From NCBI RefSeq assembly GCF_004217135.1, contig NZ_SHKK01000001.1, positions 558,001 to 622,000 of the forward strand: a stretch of DNA of 64,000 nucleotides, written 5' to 3'. Positions within the stretch are counted from its first letter, which is position 1. Each line of letters begins with the position of its first letter. This stretch comes from Micromonospora violae (lineage in GTDB: Bacteria > Actinomycetota > Actinomycetes > Mycobacteriales > Micromonosporaceae). The notes below the pieces were generated by a model. That model did not search any database, was not told where the DNA came from, and saw nothing but the letters and a program-made list of their open reading frames with translations. Positions 33,494-41,593 of the stretch are shown piece after piece. The position numbers and the translations under genes were made by a program.

Positions 33494-34582
33494 GTGGGTG
33501 TGCACCGACTCGATCGGGCCCAGGCACGGCGGATCGCCGTCCGGGCCCAACTGCTGGCCGCTCCGCGTCCGACCGACCTGCTGGCCGTGGTCCGCCAGCT
33601 GACCCTGGTGCAGATCGACCCGACCGCCGCTGTCGCGCCCAGCGCCGACCTTGTCTGCTGGAGCCGGCTCGGCTCGTCGTACCAGCCCGCGCAGTTGCGC
33701 GAGGCCCTGGAACGGGACCGGACTCTCTTCGAACACCACGCGATGGTCCGACCGATGGACGACCTGGGGCTCTTCCTCGCGGCGATGGCGGCGTCGCCCG
33801 GCCACGAGCGCCACCGCGAGTGGCTGCGTGCCAACGACTCGTTCCGGCGCGACGTCCTCGACCTGCTCAGCCGTTCCGGTCCGCTGCTCTCCCGCGACAT
33901 CCCGGACACCAGCGTCGTGCCGTGGCCGTCGTCGGGCTGGACCAACAACCGTAACGTCACCCAGATGCTGGAGTTCCTGGTCCTGCGCGGCGAGGTCGCC
34001 ATCGCCGGCCGCCAGGGCCGACAGCGGCTCTGGGACGTGGCGCAGCGGGTCTACCCGGCCGGCGTGCCCGCCGTCGAGCTGGAGCAGGCGCGCCGGCTGC
34101 GCGACGAGCGACGGCTGCGGGCGCTGGGCATCGCTCGGGCGAAGGCGGTGATCGTGCCGGGCGAGCCGGCCGAGGTCGGTGACGCCGGCGAGCCAGCGGT
34201 GATCGAGGGCGTCGCGGGGGAGTGGCGGGTGGACCCGGCCGCGCTCGGGCAGCCCTTCGCCGGGCGTACGGCACTGTTGTCGCCGTTCGACCGGCTGGTG
34301 CACGACCGGGTCCGTCTCGCCGACCTCTTCGAGTACGAGTACGTGCTGGAGATGTACAAGCCCAAGGCGAGTCGACGGTGGGGCTACTTCGCGCTGCCGA
34401 TCCTGCACGGCGACCGGCTGGTCGGAAAGGTCGACGCCACGGCCGATCGTCGGGGCGGCACGCTCACTGCGCACGCCGTCCACGAGGACGTGGCCTTCAC
34501 CCCGCAGGTGACCCGGGCCGTGCACGACGAGCTGCACGACCTGGCGTCCTGGTTGTCGCTGACCGTCGCGGGCCTGCGTTGA
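33494..34582 (+). CDS. AlkZ/YcaQ-like (HTH_42) DNA glycosylase
   Basis: A 362-residue member of the winged-helix HTH_42 family, which contains the AlkZ/YcaQ (AlkX) DNA glycosylases that release bulky N-alkylated bases and unhook interstrand crosslinks. The catalytic QxD-type motif is visible as Q40-I41-D42 in 'LTLVQIDPTAAVAPSADLV', the YcaQ-like form rather than the QxQ form of Streptomyces AlkZ. 'EHHAMVRPMDD' and 'LLSPFDRLVHDRVR' are further family signatures. GTG 33494 is chosen because it follows a TAGGCT -10 box by seven bases; an in-frame start 30 bp upstream has no support. It converges with the ABC permease gene and shares a terminator with it. Confidence 0.8.
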   Translation: MGVHRLDRAQARRIAVRAQLLAAPRPTDLLAVVRQLTLVQIDPTAAVAPSADLVCWSRLGSSYQPAQLREALERDRTLFEHHAMVRPMDDLGLFLAAMAASPGHERHREWLRANDSFRRDVLDLLSRSGPLLSRDIPDTSVVPWPSSGWTNNRNVTQMLEFLVLRGEVAIAGRQGRQRLWDVAQRVYPAGVPAVELEQARRLRDERRLRALGIARAKAVIVPGEPAEVGDAGEPAVIEGVAGEWRVDPAALGQPFAGRTALLSPFDRLVHDRVRLADLFEYEYVLEMYKPKASRRWGYFALPILHGDRLVGKVDATADRRGGTLTAHAVHEDVAFTPQVTRAVHDELHDLASWLSLTVAGLR

Positions 34583-34624
34583 CGGGTGCTCGCTGAGGCC
34601 CCCGCGCCCCGACGAGCACCCGTC
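34581..34624. terminator. Bidirectional hairpin between the glycosylase and ABC permease genes
   Basis: GACGGGTGCTCG (34581-34592) pairs perfectly with CGAGCACCCGTC (34613-34624) around a 20-base loop. It overlaps the stop codon of the glycosylase gene and lies six bases before the end of the convergent permease gene. Confidence 0.8.
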
Positions 34625-34629
34625 GCCGC

Positions 34630-35619
34630 CTACGCGATCCGCCGGACCCGGCGGATGGCGAGGTAGAGCAACAGCAGGGCCAGGGCGACGAAGAGGCCGG
34701 TCTCGATGCTCTGGAACAGCCAGAACCGGTCCGCCGGCTGATACAGCTGCCAGTTGTACGCGCCCGGTTCGAGGCCCAACTCGGCCCCGCAGGCCCGACC
34801 GTCCGGTCCTGTTCCGCCCACCGGGCACTGGATCCGGGTGTCCTCCGCGATCATCGTCCCGTCCGGGTTCCGGACGCCCTGGGTGAGGATCCAGTCCCCC
34901 CAACTGGTCTCCGGCAACCCGTCCACCTCGATCGGGAAGGTCTTGGTGTGGGCGGGCTGGTAGCGCGGTCGGGCCAGGATCTCCACCGCCGCCCGTACGC
35001 CGATGAACCCGGCGAGGGTGATGCCCATGGCGGGCAGCATCCGCTTCCACACGGTGCCGGCGAAGACGCCCAGCGCGACGGCGAACAGGGTGTAGCCGAT
35101 CGGGACGATGCCCTGCAAATCAAAAACGATCATGCCGAGCCGACCCTCGTGGGTGGCCTGCGTGAGCGGTTCAACCCACCACGACATGCCCAGCCCGTAG
35201 ACCGCCGCGAGAACCACGACGGCCGCGCCCACCAGCCCGAACTTCACCAGGGCCCAGCGGGTCCGGCCGACGCCCTGGGTCCAGACGAACCGGTGCGTGC
35301 CGTGCTCCACCTCACGGGCGACCAGCGGGGCACCCCAGAACAGACCGACCAGCGCCGGCAGGGTGATCAGCAGTACGGCCACCAGGTTGAGGCCGCTGTA
35401 TTGGTTTCCAAAACGGTGGAAGCCCGCGTCGCAGGCCTCCCGGGTCGCCTGCGCCACGTCGGCGCGGGCGAGCTGTGCCGCGCAGTCCGCCAAACCAAGG
35501 TCGCTGAAGGTGTTGCGCATCGACAGGCCGATCGGCACCAGCAGAGCGGCGAGTGCCGCGAGGCCCAGCAGGGTGTAGAGCGCCTGCTTGCGGTGTTGCC
35601 GCCAGGTCAACCAGATCAT
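34630..35619 (-). CDS. ABC transporter permease (YtrC-like integral membrane subunit)
   Basis: A 329-residue membrane protein with about six hydrophobic segments: one near the N terminus after 'MIWLTWRQHRKQAL', two or three between ~105 and ~175, one or two near ~190-235, and one at the C terminus, with an extracellular segment of about 80 residues containing four Cys before the last helix. It is the permease of a three-gene GntR-ATPase-permease unit. ATG 35619 overlaps the ATPase stop by four bases. Related systems respond to cell-envelope stress or bacitracin-like compounds; no substrate is known here. Confidence 0.85.
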   Translation of the reverse strand: MIWLTWRQHRKQALYTLLGLAALAALLVPIGLSMRNTFSDLGLADCAAQLARADVAQATREACDAGFHRFGNQYSGLNLVAVLLITLPALVGLFWGAPLVAREVEHGTHRFVWTQGVGRTRWALVKFGLVGAAVVVLAAVYGLGMSWWVEPLTQATHEGRLGMIVFDLQGIVPIGYTLFAVALGVFAGTVWKRMLPAMGITLAGFIGVRAAVEILARPRYQPAHTKTFPIEVDGLPETSWGDWILTQGVRNPDGTMIAEDTRIQCPVGGTGPDGRACGAELGLEPGAYNWQLYQPADRFWLFQSIETGLFVALALLLLYLAIRRVRRIA

Positions 35620-36530
35620 GCCGGCACCCCCCACTCGCTGTGGCTGCTCTGCGTGGTGCCGTCGGCCAGGTAGGCCAGCACGATGTCCTCCAGGCTCACC
35701 TCGCGGATCGTCCAGGCCGGATCGGTGACCGGCCCGTCGGTGCGAACCAGCAGGGTGGACTGCCGGTCGGTGTGGCTGGCCCGGACCACGGCGGCGACGC
35801 CCCCGATGTCGCCGCCGTCGTGCCGGGGACCGAGCAGTTGGCGGTGCTCGGCGACCAGGTCGTCGACCGCGCCGGTGAGCTGCACCTGGGAGGCGTTGAG
35901 CACGATCAGGTAGTCGCAGACGCGCTCCAGGTCGGCCAGCAGGTGTGAGGAGAGCAGGACGGTGGTGCCGGACTCCGCGACGCTGCCCATCAGCGACTGG
36001 AGGAACTCCCGTCGGGCCAGCGGGTCGAGGCTGGCGACGGGTTCGTCGAGCAGCAGCAGCCGCGGCTGCTTGGCCAGTGCCAGGGCGAGTGCCACCTGGG
36101 CCCGTTGCCCGCCGGAGAGCTTGCCGACCGGCTTGTCCGGCGGTATGCCGAGCTGCGCCAGCCGTTGGCGGGCCAGCGCCGCGTCCCACCGCCTGTTCAG
36201 CTTGCCGCCGGCGACGACCAGCTCGGCGGCGGTGAAGTCCCGGTAGAGCGGCGTGTCCTGGGCGACGAAGCCGATGTCGGCCAGGCCCTCCGTGTCGCCG
36301 TACGGGGACCTGCCGAACACCCGGACCGCGCCCGCGTCGGGCTTGAGGAGCCCGACGGCCAGGTGCAGCAGGGTGCTCTTGCCTGCGCCGTTCGGCCCGA
36401 CCAGCGCGGCGATCCGGCCGGCCGGCAGGTGCAGCGAGCACTCCCGCAACGCCCAGGTGCTGCCGTACCGCTTACCGAGCCGGTCTGTTTCCAAGACCAT
36501 GTCCATCCCTTGTCCTCTCGTTCTGCTCAT
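35616..36530 (-). CDS. ABC transporter ATP-binding protein (YtrB-like)
   Basis: A 304-residue ATPase. Walker A is GPNGAGKST, signature KLSGGQRAQVALALAL, Walker B LLLLDEPVASLDP, and the H-loop is LLSSHLLADLERV. About 80 residues follow the core, as in CcmA/YtrB-type subunits. ATG 36530 has a perfect AAGGAG site and overlaps the GntR stop (ATGA); its own stop overlaps the permease start. It powers the adjacent permease, probably as an exporter. Confidence 0.9.
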   Translation of the reverse strand: MSRTRGQGMDMVLETDRLGKRYGSTWALRECSLHLPAGRIAALVGPNGAGKSTLLHLAVGLLKPDAGAVRVFGRSPYGDTEGLADIGFVAQDTPLYRDFTAAELVVAGGKLNRRWDAALARQRLAQLGIPPDKPVGKLSGGQRAQVALALALAKQPRLLLLDEPVASLDPLARREFLQSLMGSVAESGTTVLLSSHLLADLERVCDYLIVLNASQVQLTGAVDDLVAEHRQLLGPRHDGGDIGGVAAVVRASHTDRQSTLLVRTDGPVTDPAWTIREVSLEDIVLAYLADGTTQSSHSEWGVPA

Positions 36531-36934
36531 GCGGGCTCCTTCTGTGGTGGGTCGTCGGCGAGGGTGGCGCGAAGCGTCGTCTCCACCAGGGCGATGACGT
36601 CCTCGGCGGTGAGGCCGGCGGTTTGCGCCCGGTGCAGCCAGGCGACCAGGTCGTCGCGCAGCTCGGCCTGATTGGGCAGGGACGCGCCGGCCAGGGTGCG
36701 CTGGACGAACGTGCCCACCCCGGGTCGGCCGCCGACCAGACCCTCGATCTCCAACTCCCGGTACGCCTTCAGCACCGTGTTCGGGTTGATCGCGAGGGAT
36801 TGCGCGACGTCCCGGACCTTCGGCAACTGGTCGCCCGGCGTCAGCAGGCCGACCCGCAACGCCTGTTTCACCTGCTGCACGAGCTGCATGTAGGTGTTCA
36901 CCTTCGACCGGCTGTCCAGTACGAACTCGATCAC
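36527..36934 (-). CDS. GntR family regulator, YtrA subfamily
   Basis: A 135-residue short GntR protein. The winged helix reads 'QVKQALRVGLLTPGDQLPKVRDVAQSLAI', then 'NPNTVLKAYRELEIEGLV', the classic YtrA pattern; the C-terminal part is too short for a ligand domain. GTG 36934 has a GGAAGG site and gives the family start 'IEFVLDSRSKVNTYMQLV'. It leads an operon with an ATPase and a permease, joined by ATGA overlaps. A perfect palindrome just upstream (36955-36972) is its likely operator, so it should repress its own operon. Confidence 0.92.
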   Translation of the reverse strand: MIEFVLDSRSKVNTYMQLVQQVKQALRVGLLTPGDQLPKVRDVAQSLAINPNTVLKAYRELEIEGLVGGRPGVGTFVQRTLAGASLPNQAELRDDLVAWLHRAQTAGLTAEDVIALVETTLRATLADDPPQKEPA

Positions 36935-36954
36935 TCCCGATGATCCTTCCTGTT

Positions 36955-36972
36955 GTCCTACGACAGTAGGAC
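36955..36972. promoter_or_regulatory. GntR/YtrA operator palindrome
   Basis: GTCCTACGACAGTAGGAC has perfect 7-bp inverted arms around GACA, 21 bp upstream of the GntR start and within the probable promoter (AGTAGGACTAATAG). The form fits YtrA-type operators. Confidence 0.72.
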
Positions 36973-37119
36973 TAATAGACAGCTTCATCGGTGACCCACC
37001 ACCTGTCAAGCCCGGCACGGCGGCGGCCCTCCTGGCACCGGCGGGCCAACGGTTGGCACCGACGGGTCAGCCCGAGGGGAAGGGACCGGCAGCGATCCGC
37101 GTACACGGGGAGGTGTTCG

Positions 37120-38388
37120 ATGGTCACCAACGAACTGACCACGTCGAGGGCGACTCCACTACAGGCCGCTCGCGCCCGGGGTCGGGTACGCGGGCGGCTC
37201 ATCCTGCTCGGCCCGGCGTTCGTCGCAGCCGTCGCCTACGTCGACCCCGGTAACTTCGCCACCAACTCCGCAGCCGGTGCCCGGTACGGCTACCTGCTGG
37301 TGTGGGTGGTGGTGGTGGCCAACCTGATGGCCATGTTGGTGCAGACGCTCACCGCGAAGCTGGGTCTGGCCACCGGGCGCAGCCTGCCCGAGCTGTGCCG
37401 GGAACGCCTACCCCGGCCGCTGAACCGGGCGATGTGGGTGCAGGCCGAGTTGGTCGCCATGGCCACCGACCTGGCCGAGGTGATCGGTGGCGCGGTCGCC
37501 CTGTACCTGCTCTTCGGCATCCCCCTGCTGCCTGGCGGGATCATCATCGGCACGGCCGCGTTCGCCGTGCTGGCGCTGCGCTCACGCGGCTACCGCGCCT
37601 TCGAGGTCGCCATCGCCGTCCTGCTCGGTGTGATCGTGTTGGCCTTCGCCGCCAACCTGCTCGCCTCCGGCTCCGATCCCGGCTCGGCCATGGCCGGTCT
37701 GGTGCCGCGCCTGCAAGGCACGGACAGCGTGTTGCTGGCCGCCGGCATCCTCGGCGCGACCGTCATGCCGCACGTCATCTACGTGCACTCCGCGCTCACC
37801 CGTGACCGTATTCCGGCCGCCAACGACACCGAGCGCCGGATCCTGTTCCGTGGTCAGCGCACCGATGTCCTGCTCGCCCTGAGCGCGGCCGGCGCGGTCA
37901 ACCTCGCCATGCTGCTGATCGCCGCTGCCAGCTTCCGCGGCGGCGGCCCGGGTGGCGCGGACAGCCTGGAGGGGGTGCACGCCGGGCTCGGCCAGACCAT
38001 CGGGACCGCCGCCGCGTTCGGGTTCGCCGTCGCCCTGCTGGTCTCGGGGCTGGCCTCCACGAGCGTGGGCACCTACGCCGGAGAGGTGATCATGCAGGGC
38101 TTCCTGCGGCGGCGGGTTCCGCTGTTGCTGCGTAGGCTGGTCACCCTGCTGCCCGCGCTGGCCGTGCTGGCCATCGGCCTCGACCCGACCCGGGCGCTGG
38201 TGCTGTCGCAGGTCATCCTCAGCTTCGGTATCCCGTTCGCGCTGATCCCGGTCGTCGCCTTCACCCGCCGCCGCGACCTGATGGGCAACCTGGTCAACCA
38301 CCCGCTCACCACCGCCGCCGCGTCCCTGGTGGCCGTGCTGGTGGTAGCGCTCAACGCGTTCCTCCTCTGGCAGGTCGTCGCCGGCTGA
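37120..38388 (+). CDS. mntH: Nramp family divalent metal (Mn2+/Fe2+) transporter
   Basis: A 422-residue membrane protein with about 11 segments. The metal-site motifs are DPGNFATN in the first helix and 'VMPHVIYVHSAL' in the sixth, both diagnostic of Nramp proton-coupled manganese/iron importers. ATG 37120 has a GGGGAGG site; a longer in-frame extension upstream is not family-like. It diverges from the GntR operon. The stop codon falls inside the first copy of a 26-bp tandem repeat (38383-38486), so the 3' flank has been reshaped by repeats. A strong palindrome at 38531-38568 can end its transcript. No MntR-type site is obvious. Confidence 0.92.
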   Translation: MVTNELTTSRATPLQAARARGRVRGRLILLGPAFVAAVAYVDPGNFATNSAAGARYGYLLVWVVVVANLMAMLVQTLTAKLGLATGRSLPELCRERLPRPLNRAMWVQAELVAMATDLAEVIGGAVALYLLFGIPLLPGGIIIGTAAFAVLALRSRGYRAFEVAIAVLLGVIVLAFAANLLASGSDPGSAMAGLVPRLQGTDSVLLAAGILGATVMPHVIYVHSALTRDRIPAANDTERRILFRGQRTDVLLALSAAGAVNLAMLLIAAASFRGGGPGGADSLEGVHAGLGQTIGTAAAFGFAVALLVSGLASTSVGTYAGEVIMQGFLRRRVPLLLRRLVTLLPALAVLAIGLDPTRALVLSQVILSFGIPFALIPVVAFTRRRDLMGNLVNHPLTTAAASLVAVLVVALNAFLLWQVVAG

Positions 38389-38486
38389 GCCGGCTGGTCG
38401 GCGCTGCCGGCTGAGCCGGCTGGTCGGCGCTGCCGGCTGAGCCGGCTGGTCGGCGCCGTGGGCTGAGCCGGCTGGTCGGCGTTGCC
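38383..38486. repeat. 26-bp tandem repeat, four copies, at the 3' end of the Nramp gene
   Basis: CTGAGCCGGCTGGTCGGCG plus a seven-base variable tail repeats at an exact 26-bp period (TGA of each copy at 38386, 38412, 38438 and 38464). The first copy includes the stop codon of the Nramp gene. Three copies are nearly identical and the fourth is diverged at its left edge. The period is not a multiple of three, so it is not coding. Confidence 0.85.
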
Positions 38487-38530
38487 GGCGGAACGAGGTG
38501 GCTGTCTGGGCCCGGACATCCCGACGAGCG

Positions 38531-38568
38531 TGATGCCGGTGAGTCATCAAGATGACTCACCGGCATCA
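38531..38568. terminator. 38-bp perfect palindrome between the Nramp gene and the minisatellite
   Basis: TGATGCCGGTGAGTCATC (38531-38548) pairs perfectly over 18 bp with 38551-38568 around an AA centre. Besides acting as a transcription terminator for both directions it could extrude as a cruciform. Confidence 0.85.
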
Positions 38569-38646
38569 GGCGTTGGAGACCATGTCGGGCCAGGACCGCG
38601 TGGGTGGACAGCCCGGTGGTGGCGGTCGCCAGCCTGTGCGGCCGAA

Positions 38647-38781
38647 GCCGGCCGAGCCGGCCGAGCCGGCCGAGCCGGCCGAGCCGGCCGAGCCGGCCGA
38701 GCCGGCCGAGCCGGCCGAGCCGGCCGAGCCGGCCGAGCCGGCCGAGCCGGCCGAGCCGGCCGAGCCGGCCGAGCCGGCCGA
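38647..38781. repeat. 9-bp minisatellite GCCGGCCGA, 15 perfect copies
   Basis: GCCGGCCGA repeats without a single change 15 times (38647-38781). A sixteenth, slightly altered copy and degenerate ones extend to about 38822. Each unit contains GCCGGC and GGCC palindromes. Perfect identity over 135 bp indicates recent expansion by slippage or unequal exchange. Confidence 0.95.
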
Positions 38782-38838
38782 GCCGGCCGGGCCAGCCGAA
38801 GCCAGCCGGGCCAGCCGAGCCGGCGGGAGCGGGCGTGG

Positions 38839-39111
38839 TCAGGTGCGGCGTCCCTCGTCGCGGGTCGGGATCTCCTGGCGCTGTTCGAGGGCGTCCGCCG
38901 GGTTGGCGTCGGCCGGCAGTGACGTCACCTCCTCGAGCGTGCCCGCCGGGTAGGCGCCCTGCTCGGCCAGGTCGGCTTCGGCAGCCTCCGGGTCCACGTC
39001 ACCCGACACCCGGTCCGGCGGCCCGACGTCGAACGCGTCCTGTCGTTGTTCCAGGGCGTCCGCCTCCGGCGGAGGGATCGTGCCGCCCTGTTCGTCCCGG
39101 TACGTGCTCAT
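38839..39111 (-). CDS. Small acidic protein with repeated DALEQRQ motif
   Basis: A 90-residue, strongly acidic, soluble protein with two copies of a short motif, EADALEQRQDAFDVG and PADALEQRQEIPTRDEG. Similar (E/P)ADxxEQ repeat proteins of unknown function occur in other actinomycetes, including mycobacteria, as far as I recall. ATG 39111 has a GGGAGG site. Its 3' end runs toward the 9-bp minisatellite, so its untranslated tail would carry GC-rich repeats unless it is terminated before them. It diverges from the propeller protein gene at 39335. Confidence 0.72.
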   Translation of the reverse strand: MSTYRDEQGGTIPPPEADALEQRQDAFDVGPPDRVSGDVDPEAAEADLAEQGAYPAGTLEEVTSLPADANPADALEQRQEIPTRDEGRRT

Positions 39112-39334
39112 CGGAGCCTCCCACCCGGCGGGTGTCGACAGACCGCCGGGCCGCTGCGTACCCGCCACCGCCGCACTCAGGCCGCCTGGCCGCCCGTCAG
39201 CTTCACCACCAGGCAGAGCGACAGCACGTGGACCATGGGTCCGGGCGCGTCCCCTCCCGATGACCGCCGCCGGTGGCCGGGATCGGCCAGGATGGGCGGG
39301 TGGCCGGCCACGGCCGCGACGAGGAGGGTGGGCG

Positions 39335-40459
39335 ATGCGGGTACGCGGACGGTTGACCGGGGGGCGGCGTGCTCGTGCGGCGGCGGTGCTGGCCGCGCTG
39401 CTCGCGGGAGCGCTACCGCCGGCCGTGGTGCTCGTGCCGGGCGCTGCCACGGCCGGCGCTGCCACGGCGGGCGTGGCGGTGGGGACCCCGGTCTGCCAGG
39501 TGCGCGACGACCGGCTCCGCGAGCTCTCCGGGATGGTCGCCACCGACGACGGGTACGTGGTGATCAACGACGGGGCCGACGACGAGGCCCGCCGGCGGAT
39601 CTTCTTCCTCGACCAGCGCTGCGCGGTGGTGCGAACCGTCTCCTTCCCGTCCCGGCCCCGCGACACGGAGGACCTGGCCATCGGCCGGGACGGCACCATC
39701 TGGGTCGCGGACATCGGCGACAACGACCGCTCCCGGCAGACGGTCGGCGTGTGGCGGCTCGCGCCCGGGGCGAAGCAGCCGGTGCTGCACCGGATGACCT
39801 ACCCGGACCGTCCGCACGACGCCGAGGCGCTGCTGCTCGACGCTTCCGGTCGGCCGCTGATCATCACCAAGGGTGGCAGTGGCAGCGTCTTCCTGTACGC
39901 GCCGACCACCGCGTTGCGGCCGGACGCGACGACGCCGCTGGCCGCGCTCGGCCAGGTCACGGTGCCGATGACCACGACCAGCAACCCGTTCTCGTTCCTG
40001 GGCCGCGCGGTGATCACCGGCGCGGCGAGCGCACCGGACGGACGGCGGGTGGCGCTGCGCAGCTATGCCGACGCCTTCGAGTACGACGTGCCCGACGGCG
40101 ACGTGGTCCGCGCGTTGACCACCGGCACCCCACGGATCACCCCGTTGCCGGACGAGCCGCAGGGTGAGTCGATCACCTACAGCCGGGACGGTCGTTCGTT
40201 GCTCACCGTCTCCGAGTCCGCCGGACAACCGTCCAACCGTCCAACGATCCTGCGCTACCCGGCCACCGCCACCGGGGCCACCGCCGCGCCCCCGACCGAG
40301 TCCGTCGGCCCGGTGGCACCCACGGCGGCCCGCCCGGCCGCCAACGAGGTCGGCGGTGCGGGCGGGCGGAACTGGCCGCTGGCGATCGGAGCCGGGGTGC
40401 TGCTGGTCCTGCTCGGGCTGGCCGGCGTGCTGCGGTGGAGGCACACCGCGCGCCCGTGA
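39335..40459 (+). CDS. Secreted or surface-anchored beta-propeller-like protein
   Basis: A 374-residue exported protein: a signal peptide (about 1-45), a propeller-like domain (~50-310, with 'LAIGRDGTIWVADIGDNDRS', 'DAEALLLDASGRPLIITKGG', 'GESITYSRDGRSLLTVSES'), an Ala/Pro-rich linker, and one C-terminal membrane helix (~345-365, 'LAIGAGVLLVLLGLAGVL') with a basic tail. The phrases resemble SMP-30/NHL- or esterase-like phytase-type propellers, but no catalytic residues stand out. ATG 39335 has a GAGGAGGG site. It is 29 bp ahead of the nitronate monooxygenase gene, which has its own -10-like box. Function unknown. Confidence 0.8.
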   Translation: MRVRGRLTGGRRARAAAVLAALLAGALPPAVVLVPGAATAGAATAGVAVGTPVCQVRDDRLRELSGMVATDDGYVVINDGADDEARRRIFFLDQRCAVVRTVSFPSRPRDTEDLAIGRDGTIWVADIGDNDRSRQTVGVWRLAPGAKQPVLHRMTYPDRPHDAEALLLDASGRPLIITKGGSGSVFLYAPTTALRPDATTPLAALGQVTVPMTTTSNPFSFLGRAVITGAASAPDGRRVALRSYADAFEYDVPDGDVVRALTTGTPRITPLPDEPQGESITYSRDGRSLLTVSESAGQPSNRPTILRYPATATGATAAPPTESVGPVAPTAARPAANEVGGAGGRNWPLAIGAGVLLVLLGLAGVLRWRHTARP

Positions 40460-40488
40460 GCGGACCGCGCCTGCGGCAGGATGGGAGG

Positions 40489-41538
40489 ATGTCCGTCCTG
40501 TCCGCGTTGCGCCACCCGATCATCGCCGCCCCGATGGCGGGCGGCCCGTCCACGCCCACGCTCGTGGCCGCCGTGTCCGCAGCGGGTGGGCTCGGCTTCC
40601 TCGCCGCCGGGATGATCGACACCGGCCGGCTGGTCGCCGACATCGCCGAGGTTCGGGCGCGTACCGATCGGCCGTTCGGTGTGAACGTCTTCCTGCCCGA
40701 CCCCGGCGGCGTCGACGAGGCCGCCATCCGGACGTACGCCGAACGGCTCGCCCCGCAGGCCGCGCAGCGCGGGGTGAGTCTGGGCGATCCGGTCGGCGGC
40801 GACGACGCGTACCCGCAGAAGGTGGCCGCGCTGCTCGCGGACCCGGTCCCGGTGGTGTCCTTTGTGTTCGGGCTGCCCGACCGGGCGGTGGTGACTGCCC
40901 TGCGCGAGCGGGGCACCGAGGTGTGGGCCACCGTCACCCGCCCGGACGCCGCGACCGCCGCCGCCGAGCTGGGGGTGGACGCGGTGGTGGTGCAGGGCAC
41001 CGAGGCGGGTGGGCATCGCGGCGGCCTACCGGACGACGACGACTACGGGCTGCTGCCGTTGCTCCGGCTGGTCGCCGCCCGCTGTGACCGGCCGCTGGTC
41101 GCCGCGGGCGGCCTCGGCGACGGCCCCGCGGTGGCCGCCGTGCTGGCTGCCGGCGCCGCCGCCGCGCAACTCGGCACGGCCTTCCTGCGCTGCCCGGAGG
41201 CGGGCAGCTCGCCGATGCACCGGGCGGCGGTGGCCAGTGCCACGCCGACCGCCCTGACCCGGTCGTACACCGGCAAGCGGGCCCGGGGTGTGGCCAACGA
41301 CTTTCTGCGCCAACACGACCCGGCGGCACCGCGCGGCTACCCCCAGGTGCTTCACCTGACGCGTCCGCTGCTCGCCGCCGCCCGGCGCGACGGGGACGCC
41401 TCGGTGGCCAACCTGTGGGCCGGGCAGGCGCACCCGCTGGCCCGGGACCTGCCGGCGGGGCAGGTGGTCGCGGAGGTGAGCGCCGCCGCCCGGGCCGCGC
41501 TGGCCACAGTGGTCGAGCGGTCCAGCCGCTGGGGCTGA
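40489..41538 (+). CDS. Nitronate monooxygenase (2-nitropropane dioxygenase family)
   Basis: A 349-residue FMN-binding TIM-barrel enzyme. 'LRHPIIAAPMAGGPSTPTLV' at the N terminus, 'VQGTEAGGHRG' with the catalytic-type His, and 'PLVAAGGLGDGPAVAAVLAAG' (phosphate-binding) are typical of class II nitronate monooxygenases, which oxidise nitronates such as propionate-3-nitronate to detoxify them. ATG 40489 is preceded by GGGAGG and, six bases away, by a CAGGAT hexamer, so a very short leader is possible. It lies between the propeller gene and the START/CBM2 gene on the same strand. Confidence 0.9.
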   Translation: MSVLSALRHPIIAAPMAGGPSTPTLVAAVSAAGGLGFLAAGMIDTGRLVADIAEVRARTDRPFGVNVFLPDPGGVDEAAIRTYAERLAPQAAQRGVSLGDPVGGDDAYPQKVAALLADPVPVVSFVFGLPDRAVVTALRERGTEVWATVTRPDAATAAAELGVDAVVVQGTEAGGHRGGLPDDDDYGLLPLLRLVAARCDRPLVAAGGLGDGPAVAAVLAAGAAAAQLGTAFLRCPEAGSSPMHRAAVASATPTALTRSYTGKRARGVANDFLRQHDPAAPRGYPQVLHLTRPLLAAARRDGDASVANLWAGQAHPLARDLPAGQVVAEVSAAARAALATVVERSSRWG

Positions 41539-41581
41539 TCAGGACACCGGGCGGGCGGGACAGGCCGGGTGGGCAACCCGT

Positions 41582-41587
41582 TAGAGT
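41582..41587 (+). promoter_or_regulatory. TAGAGT -10 element for a leaderless transcript
   Basis: TAGAGT ends six bases before GTG 41594, with no Shine-Dalgarno between. Confidence 0.5.
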
Positions 41588-41593
41588 CTCGCC

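Larger units (their letters stand above)
38389..38838. other. Repeat-rich gene-free region between the Nramp gene and the small acidic protein gene
   Basis: No gene is supported. The 450 bp consist of the 26-bp repeats, a 38-bp palindrome and a 9-bp minisatellite with degenerate edges. Long open frames across the minisatellite are produced by the repeat period of three codons (poly AEP, GRA or RPS) and not by selection for protein. Confidence 0.7.

Noticed and set aside
38383..38822. CRISPR array suggested by tandem repeats.
   Set aside because: Units are 26 and 9 bp with no spacers, and no cas genes are in the window.
38552..38953. Long plus-strand frames through the 9-bp minisatellite (poly AEP; also poly GRA and poly RPS in the other frames).
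   Set aside because: All three frames stay open only because the unit is nine bases. The frames overlap the well-supported minus-strand gene at 38839-39111, and the start codons lack convincing ribosome-binding sites.
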